This document shows positions 25,055 to 34,015 of a stretch of DNA of 64,000 bases, piece by piece. Origin of the DNA: Candidatus Helarchaeota archaeon (GTDB lineage: Archaea > Asgardarchaeota > Lokiarchaeia > Helarchaeales > HEL-GB-A); contig JABXJT010000008.1 in the NCBI GenBank assembly GCA_013375455.1, positions 1-64,000 of the forward strand, written 5' to 3'. How positions within the stretch are numbered: the first letter of the stretch is position 1; every line of letters begins with the position of its first letter. Position numbers and translations under genes: made by a program. The notes below the pieces were generated by a model. It was given only the letters and a program-made list of their open reading frames with translations. It had not been told where the DNA came from and did no database searches.

Positions 25055-26572
25055 ATGGATATGAAGACTATTACTGAAACTAAAAAAGTCATTGTTGAAA
25101 CAAAATCAGGTAAAGTTCAAGGATATAGAAGTAAAAATTTGGAAATATTTAAAGGAATTCCTTATGCAGCTCCACCAATAGGGGCTTTGCGTTTTTCGCC
25201 TCCCGCCTCGAGAGAACCTTGGAAAGATGTGCTTGATGCCACTAAATTTGGACCTTATGCGATGCAGGGTTTTAATGCACTTGAAATACTTTTTGGCAAG
25301 ATCCCTATTCAAGAAAGCGAGGCTGATTGCTTAACACTTAATATTTGGACGCCTGACACGGATGATGCGAAACGCCCAGTGATGGTGTGGATCCATGGTG
25401 GCGCTTTTACTATGGGAAGCGGGGCCGATCTGATTTATGATGGTTCCGCTTTAGCCCACCGAGGGAATGTAGTTGTTGTTACGATCAATTATAGATTGGG
25501 TGCTTTGGGCTTTCTATATATTCCAGGCGTGACTGCCAATGCAGGTTTGCTTGATCAAATAGCTGCATTGGAATGGATCAAAAATAATATAGAAGCCTTT
25601 GGCGGTGATCCCAATAATATCACCATCTTTGGTGAATCTGCTGGCGGAATGTCAGTCACTACATTACTCGCCATGCCTGCTGCGAAGGGACTTTTTCAGC
25701 ATACGATCTCACAAAGTGGCGCAATAAGGCCCACGATATTGGCAGGCAAAAACAGTTCGGAGACCCTCATGAAAAAGCTGCGAATTGAGGCAGATGATAT
25801 CGATGCGTTGCGTGAGGTTCCTGCGAAAAAGATTGTAAAAATTCAAAATAGAATTACTCTTAAGGGTGGAGCCGCTAGTCTTCTTGCGTTTTCGCCAAAG
25901 ATTGATGGGAATACTCTGCCAAAGCACCCACTTGAGGCAGTGCGTGCTGGATCGGCGAGTGAGGTGGATCTACTCATAGGATCGAATCAAGATGAGATGA
26001 AGCTCTTCAGTGCCTTAGATCCTAGTATGCGCAAGATAGATACCGATGGATTATATAAACTATTAAAAACAATGATGGGTTCAGTGGGGCTTGATGAAAA
26101 GAAAGTTAGGCAGTTGATTAACACGTATCAAGAAACCAGGGAAACACCTCGAGATGTAATGGATGCTATCGGTACTGATTTTGCCTTTCGCGTTCCAGCA
26201 ATTCGCGTAGCTGAGGCGCATCATCTCCATCAACCCAAAACCTATAATTATTTATTCACATGGTCGTCACCAATGTTCAAAGGGGGGTTAGGCGCGTGCC
26301 ATGCTGTTGAGATTGCCTTTGTTTTTGGCACGTATAAGATTCCAAGAATTGATACGTTTGTGGGTAAGGGAGATGCCGTGAAAGTCCTCAGCGAAAAAGT
26401 GATGGATACTTGGATTGCATTTGCGCGAACGGGAAATCCAAACCATGATGGCATCCCCGATTGGCCACCATATGACGTTGAAAAGAGAGCGACCATGCTG
26501 ATCGGAAGTGAATTTAAAGTGGTTGAAGCACTTTATGAAAATGAGCGTGCAGTTTGGGACGGGATATTTTAA
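25055..26572 (+). CDS. Type B carboxylesterase / para-nitrobenzyl esterase-like
   Basis: A 505-residue alpha/beta hydrolase. Residues show YRSKNLEIFKGIPYAAPP, the oxyanion HGGAF, the nucleophile elbow GESAGGMS, the acidic GSNQDE segment and the catalytic-His region GACHAVEIAFVFG. Length matches the family. It hydrolyses carboxylic esters in the cytosol (no signal peptide). The family is common in bacteria and fungi, so acquisition by transfer is possible but not shown. Confidence 0.93.
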   Translation: MDMKTITETKKVIVETKSGKVQGYRSKNLEIFKGIPYAAPPIGALRFSPPASREPWKDVLDATKFGPYAMQGFNALEILFGKIPIQESEADCLTLNIWTPDTDDAKRPVMVWIHGGAFTMGSGADLIYDGSALAHRGNVVVVTINYRLGALGFLYIPGVTANAGLLDQIAALEWIKNNIEAFGGDPNNITIFGESAGGMSVTTLLAMPAAKGLFQHTISQSGAIRPTILAGKNSSETLMKKLRIEADDIDALREVPAKKIVKIQNRITLKGGAASLLAFSPKIDGNTLPKHPLEAVRAGSASEVDLLIGSNQDEMKLFSALDPSMRKIDTDGLYKLLKTMMGSVGLDEKKVRQLINTYQETRETPRDVMDAIGTDFAFRVPAIRVAEAHHLHQPKTYNYLFTWSSPMFKGGLGACHAVEIAFVFGTYKIPRIDTFVGKGDAVKVLSEKVMDTWIAFARTGNPNHDGIPDWPPYDVEKRATMLIGSEFKVVEALYENERAVWDGIF

Positions 26573-26589
26573 AAAAACTATTAGAAGGC

Positions 26590-27885
26590 TTATTCGATAC
26601 TAGTTTTTTCCCATTCCATTCCTTCGGTGCTTCTGAATTGATTTACGAACATGTACATGTTGATGAAGATATACACCAGATAATATAAAAGCAGACGGTA
26701 TTTGCCCTCGCCATATTTGCGCACGGCATTCACGACCATTCCAAAGGTAAAGCAGAAAATTGTGGTGCAGATTACCATGATATATAAATAGCCAATGAGC
26801 CCAAAAATGAGAGCGGTTACTAAGGCACCCACAGAAAAATCAGAGATGTGTCCAAAGTGCATCATCCCAAAATTACGTAGAATTACACTTCGTTTATCGA
26901 GTTCCATTGCGGCTTTTAAGCTTTGGGAATATCCGCCAACCCATCTTTGCCTTTGGCGCTTGAATGCCTCATATATGATGGGAACATTTTCTGAAATAAA
27001 TGCATGTGGCGCAAATTTGACTATTTTCTTCGCTGCTGATAATTGTGACGATAAATGGAGATCCTCGGTAAGGGCCTCCTCATTCCATCCACCAAATTCC
27101 TCGATCACCTCTTTTCGGATGCCATAATTCCCCCCTAATACCCATAGATTACGTCCAAGTCGATTTCGAATCTCAAACCACAATCCCGTTCCCGAAAGAA
27201 ATGTGTATTCCAGCGCGATACCTTTAGTTAATTTATTTACATTCCAATTTCGGACGAGAACCGGCCCACAGGTTGCAGCTACCTCAGGCTTATAAAAATG
27301 ACGAACCAAATATTGCAAGGTATCTGCTTGTAATTGGGCATCAGCGTCATACACGCAAATGATGTCGTGGGAGGAATTTTTTAAGCCGTAATTTAAAGCG
27401 GCAGGCTTGCCTTTTTTCGGAAGCGGATCGGTCAGAATTTTAATGGTTAATTGATTTTGGTATTCGCGGCAGATTTCAGTGGTCCTATCTGTTGATCCAC
27501 TCGTTATCGCGATGAGTTCAAGTTTATCCTTGGGATAATTCGTCTTAGAAAAGGAATCCAGAGTATTTCCGATGACTTTCTCCTCATTAATGGCAGGCAA
27601 GAGTATGGAAATGGCAGGGGTGAAGTCTTCGGATCCTTTTGGATAATCTGCGCTACCAAATGAAGCCATAAAACTAATTCCATACATAAGTACAAAAACA
27701 ACAAAGAGGAAGACTCCGAATCCAAAAAGAAAATATCGTCCATTTGTGAATAGCGGTGGGGGATTAGTGAACATTTCATTAGTATTTCGTATCCATGGCG
27801 ACCATTCCTGAGGGAATATCAAGTGGATTACTACGAATGCACCTATTATAATAGAGCCATATATAAGATGTAGAACTTTACCCAA
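26590..27885 (-). CDS. Membrane glycosyltransferase family 2, copy 1
   Basis: A 431-residue processive-type GT2. Two N-terminal TM spans, then PAINEEKVIGNTLDSF, the nucleotide-sugar DADAQ motif (VYDADAQLQ), the acceptor GGWNEEALTEDLHLS (ED), and QRQRWVGGY (QxxRW), followed by two or three C-terminal TM spans. It probably transfers a sugar to a lipid or extrudes polysaccharide. It overlaps the 209-residue membrane protein gene by 8 bp and is the downstream half of a duplicated two-gene module. Confidence 0.92.
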   Translation of the reverse strand: MGKVLHLIYGSIIIGAFVVIHLIFPQEWSPWIRNTNEMFTNPPPLFTNGRYFLFGFGVFLFVVFVLMYGISFMASFGSADYPKGSEDFTPAISILLPAINEEKVIGNTLDSFSKTNYPKDKLELIAITSGSTDRTTEICREYQNQLTIKILTDPLPKKGKPAALNYGLKNSSHDIICVYDADAQLQADTLQYLVRHFYKPEVAATCGPVLVRNWNVNKLTKGIALEYTFLSGTGLWFEIRNRLGRNLWVLGGNYGIRKEVIEEFGGWNEEALTEDLHLSSQLSAAKKIVKFAPHAFISENVPIIYEAFKRQRQRWVGGYSQSLKAAMELDKRSVILRNFGMMHFGHISDFSVGALVTALIFGLIGYLYIMVICTTIFCFTFGMVVNAVRKYGEGKYRLLLYYLVYIFINMYMFVNQFRSTEGMEWEKTSIE

Positions 27886-28507
27886 TGTAATTACCTCTTA
27901 TAAAAATATTATTAAAAGTTGAAAAAGAATCAATCTTAAAAATAGAATTAGTTTGGGAATTTCCCTTTCCTCCTCCTGATATTTTGAAATCGCCCCATAT
28001 GAATTCTAGAAAAAAATCATTTAACTTGTGAAGAAGAGTCAGTCCAGAATTGAAGTTATTTAATCCTTGTTTCAAAGCAGATTGTGAAATTAGCGTGAAG
28101 AGGGAAACATGAGTTGTTTTTTTAGCTCTAGTTAATCGCAGAATTTCATTTTCATTTTTAAGTTCTAAGATGTTATTCGTTGTTAAATGTTCAGTTTCAG
28201 GAAAAATGACAACATTCTCCTTTAATGTGATTTCATTGGTCTGTTTGGGCTTTGAGAACTTTCTGAGAAAAGATCTTATAGCCCTCTTAAAGAAATCAAG
28301 TTTCCTCTTATTGGGAGGTGGAGGTCCCATGATAGAAATTAGGAGAACAACTCCTAAAACGGTAAAAAAAGTACTGCAGTCACCAAAAGCCTGCGTGCAT
28401 AGCTCATTGAGACCTACGGGTAACAAAACACCTAAAACATAAATGATTGGAAGAACTAATAATGGTATGATAAGGATGCTACTGAAAAGGTGTGGTGACT
28501 TAGGCAT
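27878..28507 (-). CDS. Two-TM FGDCS-motif membrane protein, copy 1
   Basis: A 209-residue protein with two N-terminal TM spans, the motif FGDCSTFFTVLG between them, and a long cytosolic basic/hydrophilic tail. It shares layout and the FGDCS motif with the protein at 29877-30554. It overlaps the downstream GT2 start by 8 bp, so the two are co-translated and probably form a complex. Family not recognised. Confidence 0.65.
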   Translation of the reverse strand: MPKSPHLFSSILIIPLLVLPIIYVLGVLLPVGLNELCTQAFGDCSTFFTVLGVVLLISIMGPPPPNKRKLDFFKRAIRSFLRKFSKPKQTNEITLKENVVIFPETEHLTTNNILELKNENEILRLTRAKKTTHVSLFTLISQSALKQGLNNFNSGLTLLHKLNDFFLEFIWGDFKISGGGKGNSQTNSIFKIDSFSTFNNIFIRGNYIG

Positions 28508-28588
28508 TTTAGATTCCTTTAATTCATTACGTTTGAAACAATAAAAAAATTTTGATGGAATTAGTCGTATAAAAAAAAGGGTATTGGA

Positions 28589-29893
28589 TCATTTCTCGGT
28601 TTTCTCCCATTCTTGGTCTGAGATATTTTTGAATTGCACGGCAAACATGTAGAAGTTACTCACGAAAAACGCAAGATAATGGAGGAGAAGGCTATAGCGT
28701 CCATGACCGTATCTACGCAGCCCAATTAGACCCATTCCAAAAGTAAAACCGAAAATCACCAAGCACACCAACATGACATAGAAATCTTTGACGACCAATC
28801 CGAAGATTAAGGCGGCGACCAACGCGCCAACAGCGAAATTGTTGATGTGACCGAAATGTAGCATTCCAAAGTTGCGTAGCATTACAGCTCTTATATTAAG
28901 TTCCATTACGGCATCCATGCTTTGTTTGTATCCTCCGACCCATCGTCGCCTCTGACGTTTATAACTTTCCCAATTAGTAGGAGTGTTCTCAGTACTGAAT
29001 GCTTGGGGCGCGTGCACGATTTTTTTCTTGAGCATTGCCAATTGCACTGAAATGTGCATGTCCTCGGCAAGTGAATCTTCGTTCCAACCACCCGTTTCCT
29101 CAAGCACTGATTTACGGTAGCACACGTTTCGGCTGAAGACCCAGAGTTGGCGACCCAAGCGATTCCGGATCTCGAAATACAATGCAGATCCTACCATGTA
29201 CGTGTATTCCATCGCCACGCCCTTTGTTAACCTGTTGACATTCCAGTTTCGAACATTAACAGGTCCGATTGTCACATCAACCTTTGGATCATAAAATGCT
29301 CGAACCAAATATCGCAAGGTATCTTCTTGAACTTGTGTATCTGCGTCATACACGCCGATTAAGTCGTGGGAGGCGTTTTTTAATCCGAGATTCAAAGCTG
29401 CCGGTTTTCCCTTTTTGGGAAGGGGATCAGTCACGATTTTGATATTGAGGCGATCTTGGTACTTTTTACAAATTTCTTCAGTTTTATCAGTCGAACCACT
29501 TGCTACGACGACTATTTCAAGGTTCTCTTTGGGATAATCCGAATTGAGATGGGTTTCCAACGTATCGCCGATTACTTTCTCTTCATTGAGTGCGGGGATG
29601 ATTACGGAAATTGGGGGAGTAAAATTTTCAGACCCCTCAGGGTATTTTATTTTTCCAAAGGAGGCCAGAAAAGCAATTCCGTATTGGAGGATAAAAGCAA
29701 CGAAGAAAAATACTCCCAGACCAAAAAGAAAGTACCATCCATTGGTAAATACCGGTGGTGGATTTGTAAAAAGTTCGTTTGTCTTTCGAATCCAGAGCGA
29801 CCATTCAGGTGGAAAAATCAGATGAATCACTGCGAAAATGCCTACTAGTATTGATCCATATATTAAATATAGTATTTTACCCATTGTTTTCAC
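28589..29893 (-). CDS. Membrane glycosyltransferase family 2, copy 2
   Basis: A 434-residue paralogue of the protein at 26590-27885 with the same organisation: N-terminal TM pair, PALNEEKVIGDTLE, VYDADTQVQ, GGWNEDSLAEDMHIS and QRRRWVGGY, then TM spans. The acceptor-loop residues differ (RNVCYRKSVLEE), so specificity may differ. Overlaps its partner membrane protein gene by 17 bp. Confidence 0.92.
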   Translation of the reverse strand: MKTMGKILYLIYGSILVGIFAVIHLIFPPEWSLWIRKTNELFTNPPPVFTNGWYFLFGLGVFFFVAFILQYGIAFLASFGKIKYPEGSENFTPPISVIIPALNEEKVIGDTLETHLNSDYPKENLEIVVVASGSTDKTEEICKKYQDRLNIKIVTDPLPKKGKPAALNLGLKNASHDLIGVYDADTQVQEDTLRYLVRAFYDPKVDVTIGPVNVRNWNVNRLTKGVAMEYTYMVGSALYFEIRNRLGRQLWVFSRNVCYRKSVLEETGGWNEDSLAEDMHISVQLAMLKKKIVHAPQAFSTENTPTNWESYKRQRRRWVGGYKQSMDAVMELNIRAVMLRNFGMLHFGHINNFAVGALVAALIFGLVVKDFYVMLVCLVIFGFTFGMGLIGLRRYGHGRYSLLLHYLAFFVSNFYMFAVQFKNISDQEWEKTEK

Positions 29894-30554
29894 ATCTATT
29901 GTTTAATTTTCTATAGTATAAGGAAAAATCAATTGGAAATTGAGAGTTCCTTTTGTCCCCTCCAAAAACTAAGCGTTCCGCAGATGCGGAATTGCTATAA
30001 AATAATTCCAAAAAGAGTGTAGGATTTAATTCAAAATTAATATTTGTTAAAAAATTCGTGAGATCTAAATTCGGAAAAGAAGTTTTGTTTAAGTTTCGTA
30101 ATTTAAATTGCCGATACTTAGTGAGATCAAGAAGATTCTCTTCTTTAGCTTGTGATGATTGCTCAACACTATAATTTTCGGTGGATTTTAGAACTTCCTT
30201 GATTAAATCATTTTTAAAATCAGAATCATTTGCTAAATACTCAGTCGCTGCAAAGCGGACGATGTCATCCTTGAAAACAACCTCATCTTTCGGCTCAGAT
30301 TTGAAAAATTTTTTCATTATTGTTTTCCAAGTTTTGGAAACAACGGCTCTCTGATGCTTGCGCCAGGGTGGTATGAGTAACATAATTAAAAGTGCAATCC
30401 CTAAACCAGTGAAAAAACCGCTGCAGTCGCCGAAAAGTACAGTAGATAAATCGTAGATGAAATTTGGAAGAACAATCCCCAAAACAAAAAATGCTGGAAA
30501 GATAATGATTGAAATCACGAAAATGCTACTGGCTACTTGTGACTTTTTCGACAA
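29877..30554 (-). CDS. Two-TM FGDCS-motif membrane protein, copy 2
   Basis: A 225-residue paralogue of the protein at 27878-28507: two TM spans, LFGDCSGFFTGLG between them, basic stretch RKHQRAVVSK, then a hydrophilic C-terminus rich in Asn/Leu. It overlaps GT2 copy 2. The tails of the two copies have diverged much more than the GT2 enzymes. Confidence 0.65.
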   Translation of the reverse strand: MSKKSQVASSIFVISIIIFPAFFVLGIVLPNFIYDLSTVLFGDCSGFFTGLGIALLIMLLIPPWRKHQRAVVSKTWKTIMKKFFKSEPKDEVVFKDDIVRFAATEYLANDSDFKNDLIKEVLKSTENYSVEQSSQAKEENLLDLTKYRQFKLRNLNKTSFPNLDLTNFLTNINFELNPTLFLELFYSNSASAERLVFGGDKRNSQFPIDFSLYYRKLNNRCENNG

Positions 30555-30643
30555 TTTTTTTTAGATCTCCTTTAATTAGAAACGTGTTACCCTTCGTAAC
30601 ATAAAAAAATTTTGTTGCCAGTACAATTTTTGGACAATTTTCG

Positions 30644-31363
30644 GTGGCGATAGTGGATAAACAAAAAATCGTTTCTTATTACGAAAAAGAGGGGCAACTG
30701 CTTAAATCTGCTGACGTAGATCGATATTACCGGGGAGCATTCAAGTATGCATCGACGCATGGATGCCGACGCGTGATACTTGAGAAATGGTTCAGGTTTG
30801 CTAAAGCTAAAGAAACGTTTTTGGATGTTGGGTGTGAATTAGGCTATTTTGTTCGAAAATTGACCGAACAAGGTCTGGATGCGACTGGCGTTGATATATC
30901 TCCTACTAAAATTCGCAAAGCCAAACTTATCGCTCAAAAACTCGGTTTCAAATGTCATTTTTTTGAGATGGATGCGGAAAATCTCGAATTTGAAAATAAC
31001 TCGTTTGATTGGGTTTTATGCTCAGAAACACTCGAACATGTCTTGAATGACCGGAAGGCTGTCTTGGAACTCATTCGTGTGGCGAAGCGATACGTTATCA
31101 TTACAGTGCCACTGAAATCCATATTCTGGCGATTTCTAAATAATTTTTCAGATATTTACGGATTTGATTCTCTTGGGGCGGGGCATTTTCGTGAATATAC
31201 CACTCTATCGCTCAAAAAGCTGCTTCCAGAGAACGCACGGATTAAAGCAATAAAGAAAGGAGGCTATTTTGTTTCGTTTTTAGATAGATTTCTCCCTGAT
31301 CTCTCGATATTTAAGGCAATTTTGTGCGTGTTAATAAAAAAAGAAAGGAGAGCAACTATCTAA
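30644..31363 (+). CDS. Class I SAM-dependent methyltransferase
   Basis: A 239-residue Methyltransf_11-like enzyme with FLDVGCELGYFVRKL (motif I), GVDISPTKI, MDAENLEFENNSFDWVLCSETLEHV and a C-terminal GAGHFREYT segment common in methyltransferases acting on small or lipid-linked substrates. The start is a GTG at 30644, with a second GTG four codons later. It is divergent from the glycosyltransferase modules, so a role in surface glycan or lipid modification is possible. Confidence 0.87.
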   Translation: MAIVDKQKIVSYYEKEGQLLKSADVDRYYRGAFKYASTHGCRRVILEKWFRFAKAKETFLDVGCELGYFVRKLTEQGLDATGVDISPTKIRKAKLIAQKLGFKCHFFEMDAENLEFENNSFDWVLCSETLEHVLNDRKAVLELIRVAKRYVIITVPLKSIFWRFLNNFSDIYGFDSLGAGHFREYTTLSLKKLLPENARIKAIKKGGYFVSFLDRFLPDLSIFKAILCVLIKKERRATI

Positions 31364-31370
31364 GCTATAG

Positions 31371-31976
31371 TTACAATTCATCATAATTGTCGTCTAAAGC
31401 CATCCCACAACTGGTGCAGAACAGCGCACCGGGCTTGAGCTTTTCGCCACAATCTGGACAAAAGGTTTTATTAGGTTGTGTTTGATCAGGAGGTGGGGTG
31501 AAGGCGTCAGGTGGGGGCGGCGGATATGCAGGGGCAGCCCCGGGGCTAATTGAAGCAGGAGGAGGGGGTGGGGGTGGATAGTTTCCTGCTGGTGGGGCAA
31601 AAGTAACTGGTGCCATTGCACCTATAGGATTATTATGAATTGATTCGATCGCTGGGTAGATCGTATCAAGAACGTGCCTTCTCGCGTCGCGCATTCCATG
31701 GGTAGGGCACTCCATGAAAAGGATTATCCAGCGCCCTTCACGTCCTATTTTAGCCGGCTCGCAACGTTGACCACAGACAGCACAGCGATACATGTTTTCA
31801 GCAACAGGACCTATCCACTGATCCCGGGATTCTACAGGGAGTCGGATCGCCTTCTTTGTGTGATCATTCGGACAGATAGCCTTCAAAATTGCAATATAAC
31901 CTTTCACTTTGAGATAAAAAACCACCCTCGGTTGCCCACACCGCCCGCATTGCAAGAAATTGGTTCCATATGCCAT
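31371..31976 (-). CDS. Triple zinc-ribbon protein with proline-rich linker
   Basis: A 201-residue protein. Residues 1-45 hold a zinc ribbon (CGRCGQPRVV ... CPNDH), a second follows (CAVCGQRCEPAK ... ECPTHG), then a Pro-rich linker with runs of 6-7 prolines, and a C-terminal zinc ribbon (CPDCGEKLKPGALFCTSCG). No catalytic motif. Such architecture is common among Asgard zinc-ribbon proteins; a scaffolding or RNA/protein-binding role is only a guess. Confidence 0.75.
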   Translation of the reverse strand: MAYGTNFLQCGRCGQPRVVFYLKVKGYIAILKAICPNDHTKKAIRLPVESRDQWIGPVAENMYRCAVCGQRCEPAKIGREGRWIILFMECPTHGMRDARRHVLDTIYPAIESIHNNPIGAMAPVTFAPPAGNYPPPPPPPASISPGAAPAYPPPPPDAFTPPPDQTQPNKTFCPDCGEKLKPGALFCTSCGMALDDNYDEL

Positions 31977-32126
31977 GTAACCATCTCAAATGATATTAAA
32001 TGAGATTAAAAACTATACCTTAATAAAATGAAGGGAATTTTATTATTTATAGTTTATTAATTTGAGAATTGACCGTTACCTTTTTGTTGGAATTAGCTCT
32101 CTGTTATACAGGAGAGGAATTTCACT

Positions 32127-32930
32127 ATGTTGGAGCGATGCCCTTATTATGAAGTATGCGATGCTGAAACACGGCAGATGCGTGGAGATGGTGAACATTA
32201 TTGTCTTGGAAGCCTCAATTGGGAGTTCTGCCAGCAATTCAAATATTTATCGCGGGAAGGGGATGCTCTCAGAGCATATAGTCGGGATGAAGCAATTAAG
32301 CAGATGACTAGTAATATTGTAAACGATTTGGAAGTCGAATTAGAATCAACGCTAAAAATTTGTTTAATAGCGCACCAAGGAGAAGTCCTGTTTCGAAGCC
32401 GTCAATGGTCCGAAGCTGATCTACTAGTGGCTCAAAATTTTGTGCGTTATAAAATAGATTCAATTAATTATGGAGATTCCCTTCGATTACAAAATGAACA
32501 AAATTTTTTATTTTTAAAAATTCATCAGCAAGTCATGTTGATATGTTTTACAAAACTCGATTTGGATGGTTTAATTGACGTGATTAAAAAAAATCTCTCG
32601 CAATACCATGCAAATTTAGAAACGTACCTCGATAGCCACCCTCTATCTCATAAAATAGAACCGCCTGAAGAGAACGTCGTCTTGACACTTTTCGATGATT
32701 TACAAAAGAAACTGGAAGCTATTAACCCAAAAGTGATCATTAAGGATTTGAACACGATTCAAGAGAAAATTTCAACTTTTTTCTCGTGGAATAAAATATT
32801 TTATGAAATATCCATCTTAATCGAGCGATTAGAACAGTATCCCGTTCAAGCTGAGTTGAATAAAAAGGAAAGAGAAAAAATTTTAATAAAAATCAGAGAA
32901 TGGGAAAAAGGTATCAGACTGATTGATTAA
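32127..32930 (+). CDS. Roadblock/longin-like protein with N-terminal cysteine cluster
   Basis: A 267-residue protein. The N-terminal CPYYEVC ... YCLGSLNWEFCQQF pattern could bind zinc or an Fe-S cluster. Residues about 65-150 resemble a roadblock/longin-type alpha/beta domain (KICLIAHQGEVLFRSRQW, FLFLKIHQQVMLICFT), the fold that binds small GTPases. The rest is a helical charged C-terminus. A strong ribosome-binding site (AGGAGAGG) sits before the ATG. The roadblock assignment is by pattern impression. Confidence 0.55.
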   Translation: MLERCPYYEVCDAETRQMRGDGEHYCLGSLNWEFCQQFKYLSREGDALRAYSRDEAIKQMTSNIVNDLEVELESTLKICLIAHQGEVLFRSRQWSEADLLVAQNFVRYKIDSINYGDSLRLQNEQNFLFLKIHQQVMLICFTKLDLDGLIDVIKKNLSQYHANLETYLDSHPLSHKIEPPEENVVLTLFDDLQKKLEAINPKVIIKDLNTIQEKISTFFSWNKIFYEISILIERLEQYPVQAELNKKEREKILIKIREWEKGIRLID

Positions 32931-32979
32931 GATTAACCTTTATTTCTCTCAAAATAGAAGAAAAAAGAATTAAGATTGA

Positions 32980-33213
32980 TTATTTCAAATCCTCTGGTTT
33001 TATAGTTTTTCTTTTGATTTCTCCTTTCTTTTGCCCCTTCGAGAATTTTGGCAATTTCTCAATCATCTTATCTAATTCAGATCCAACAGCATCATTCAGC
33101 ATCTCTATGATTTTTGGTTTCGCATCACCGCTTACTCGAACGGCCTTTTCCTTGAAATGAGCCCAAACCTTCGTCGGTCTCACAAACTCCTGTGGTATTT
33201 TTCTTACCTCCAA
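32980..33213 (-). CDS. Histone-fold-like small protein
   Basis: A 77-residue basic protein. Residues 25-77 follow the archaeal histone pattern: VRVSGDAKPKIIEMLNDAVG matches the loop 1/helix 2 region, and RKTIKPEDLK matches the histone RKTIKAEDI loop 2/helix 3 start. Compared with a standard archaeal histone it has a charged insertion (KFSKGQKKGEI) before loop 2, and it stops at the start of helix 3. DNA binding or protein dimerisation is likely. Confidence 0.65.
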   Translation of the reverse strand: MEVRKIPQEFVRPTKVWAHFKEKAVRVSGDAKPKIIEMLNDAVGSELDKMIEKLPKFSKGQKKGEIKRKTIKPEDLK

Positions 33214-33395
33214 ATCATGAAATTCGGGATTTTGGAATTGTTTGATTTCGAATTACCTGATTTCATTTATAAGCTTATTGAACCAGTTTGTTAGGTGAAA
33301 GTTTTGGAAAAACAGTAATTTTTGAAAAGATTGATGATAAAAAAGCATGAAAGGGAACTGTGGAGAGAAAATTGAGAAAATTTCTAATTTTATTT

Positions 33396-34010
33396 TTAAT
33401 ACTTAACTATGATTTCTTGCAATGCTGAAATGTAACGATTGATTTCGGATTTGATTCTTTTTAAATCGGTTTGAGCTTGAGGCGCCATTTGAAGCATTTC
33501 ATCAATATCATAGATCTTCAATTGGGCTTTCTCTATTTCCATTTTACAGATAAAAGTGACCATTTCAGCGGAATCTTTGATGAGTACCTTCCAAATATCG
33601 TCAGATACCTTTGATTTTCTCTTTCCTAACCCTAGGCGGTATATGGTGCTACCATCTTCCTCAGAGGTCTGTTTTTTGAGGTAATCCATTGCGACGAGAG
33701 CTTCGAGATAGCCATTTTCCAAATTTCTTTCACGATTCGTTCTTTCAACTACCCGATCTAGCGTGGCATTTCCTAACTTCATGACAGCAAGAACAGATTT
33801 GCGGAGTTCCTCGGGGAGCTCGAGCAGGTCCGTAACGTGGGGAAGGGAAGCCAATTTCTTTTTTGGTTTCTCTTTTTTTAAAAGCACGTTCTCAATCAAA
33901 TTCTTTATGTTATTGATGCTATCTTGAACGATTTTGAAATTGTCCTCAATGTTTTTGAATTCTTTCAGTAGAGATTTAGTTTGATCGCTTCCACCTTCCA
34001 TGTTATTCAC
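33396..34010 (-). CDS. Coiled-coil protein with a winged-helix-like middle
   Basis: A 204-residue protein: an N-terminal coiled coil (residues about 10-50), then a winged-helix-like domain (LPEELRKSVLAVMKLGNATLDRVVERT, YLEALVAMDYL, STIYRLGLGKRKS), and a helical C-terminus. It follows the ACD alpha gene by 5 bp on the same strand, so they may be co-transcribed. Regulatory role inferred; no family recognised. Confidence 0.65.
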   Translation of the reverse strand: MNNMEGGSDQTKSLLKEFKNIEDNFKIVQDSINNIKNLIENVLLKKEKPKKKLASLPHVTDLLELPEELRKSVLAVMKLGNATLDRVVERTNRERNLENGYLEALVAMDYLKKQTSEEDGSTIYRLGLGKRKSKVSDDIWKVLIKDSAEMVTFICKMEIEKAQLKIYDIDEMLQMAPQAQTDLKRIKSEINRYISALQEIIVKY

Positions 34011-34015
34011 CTCTT

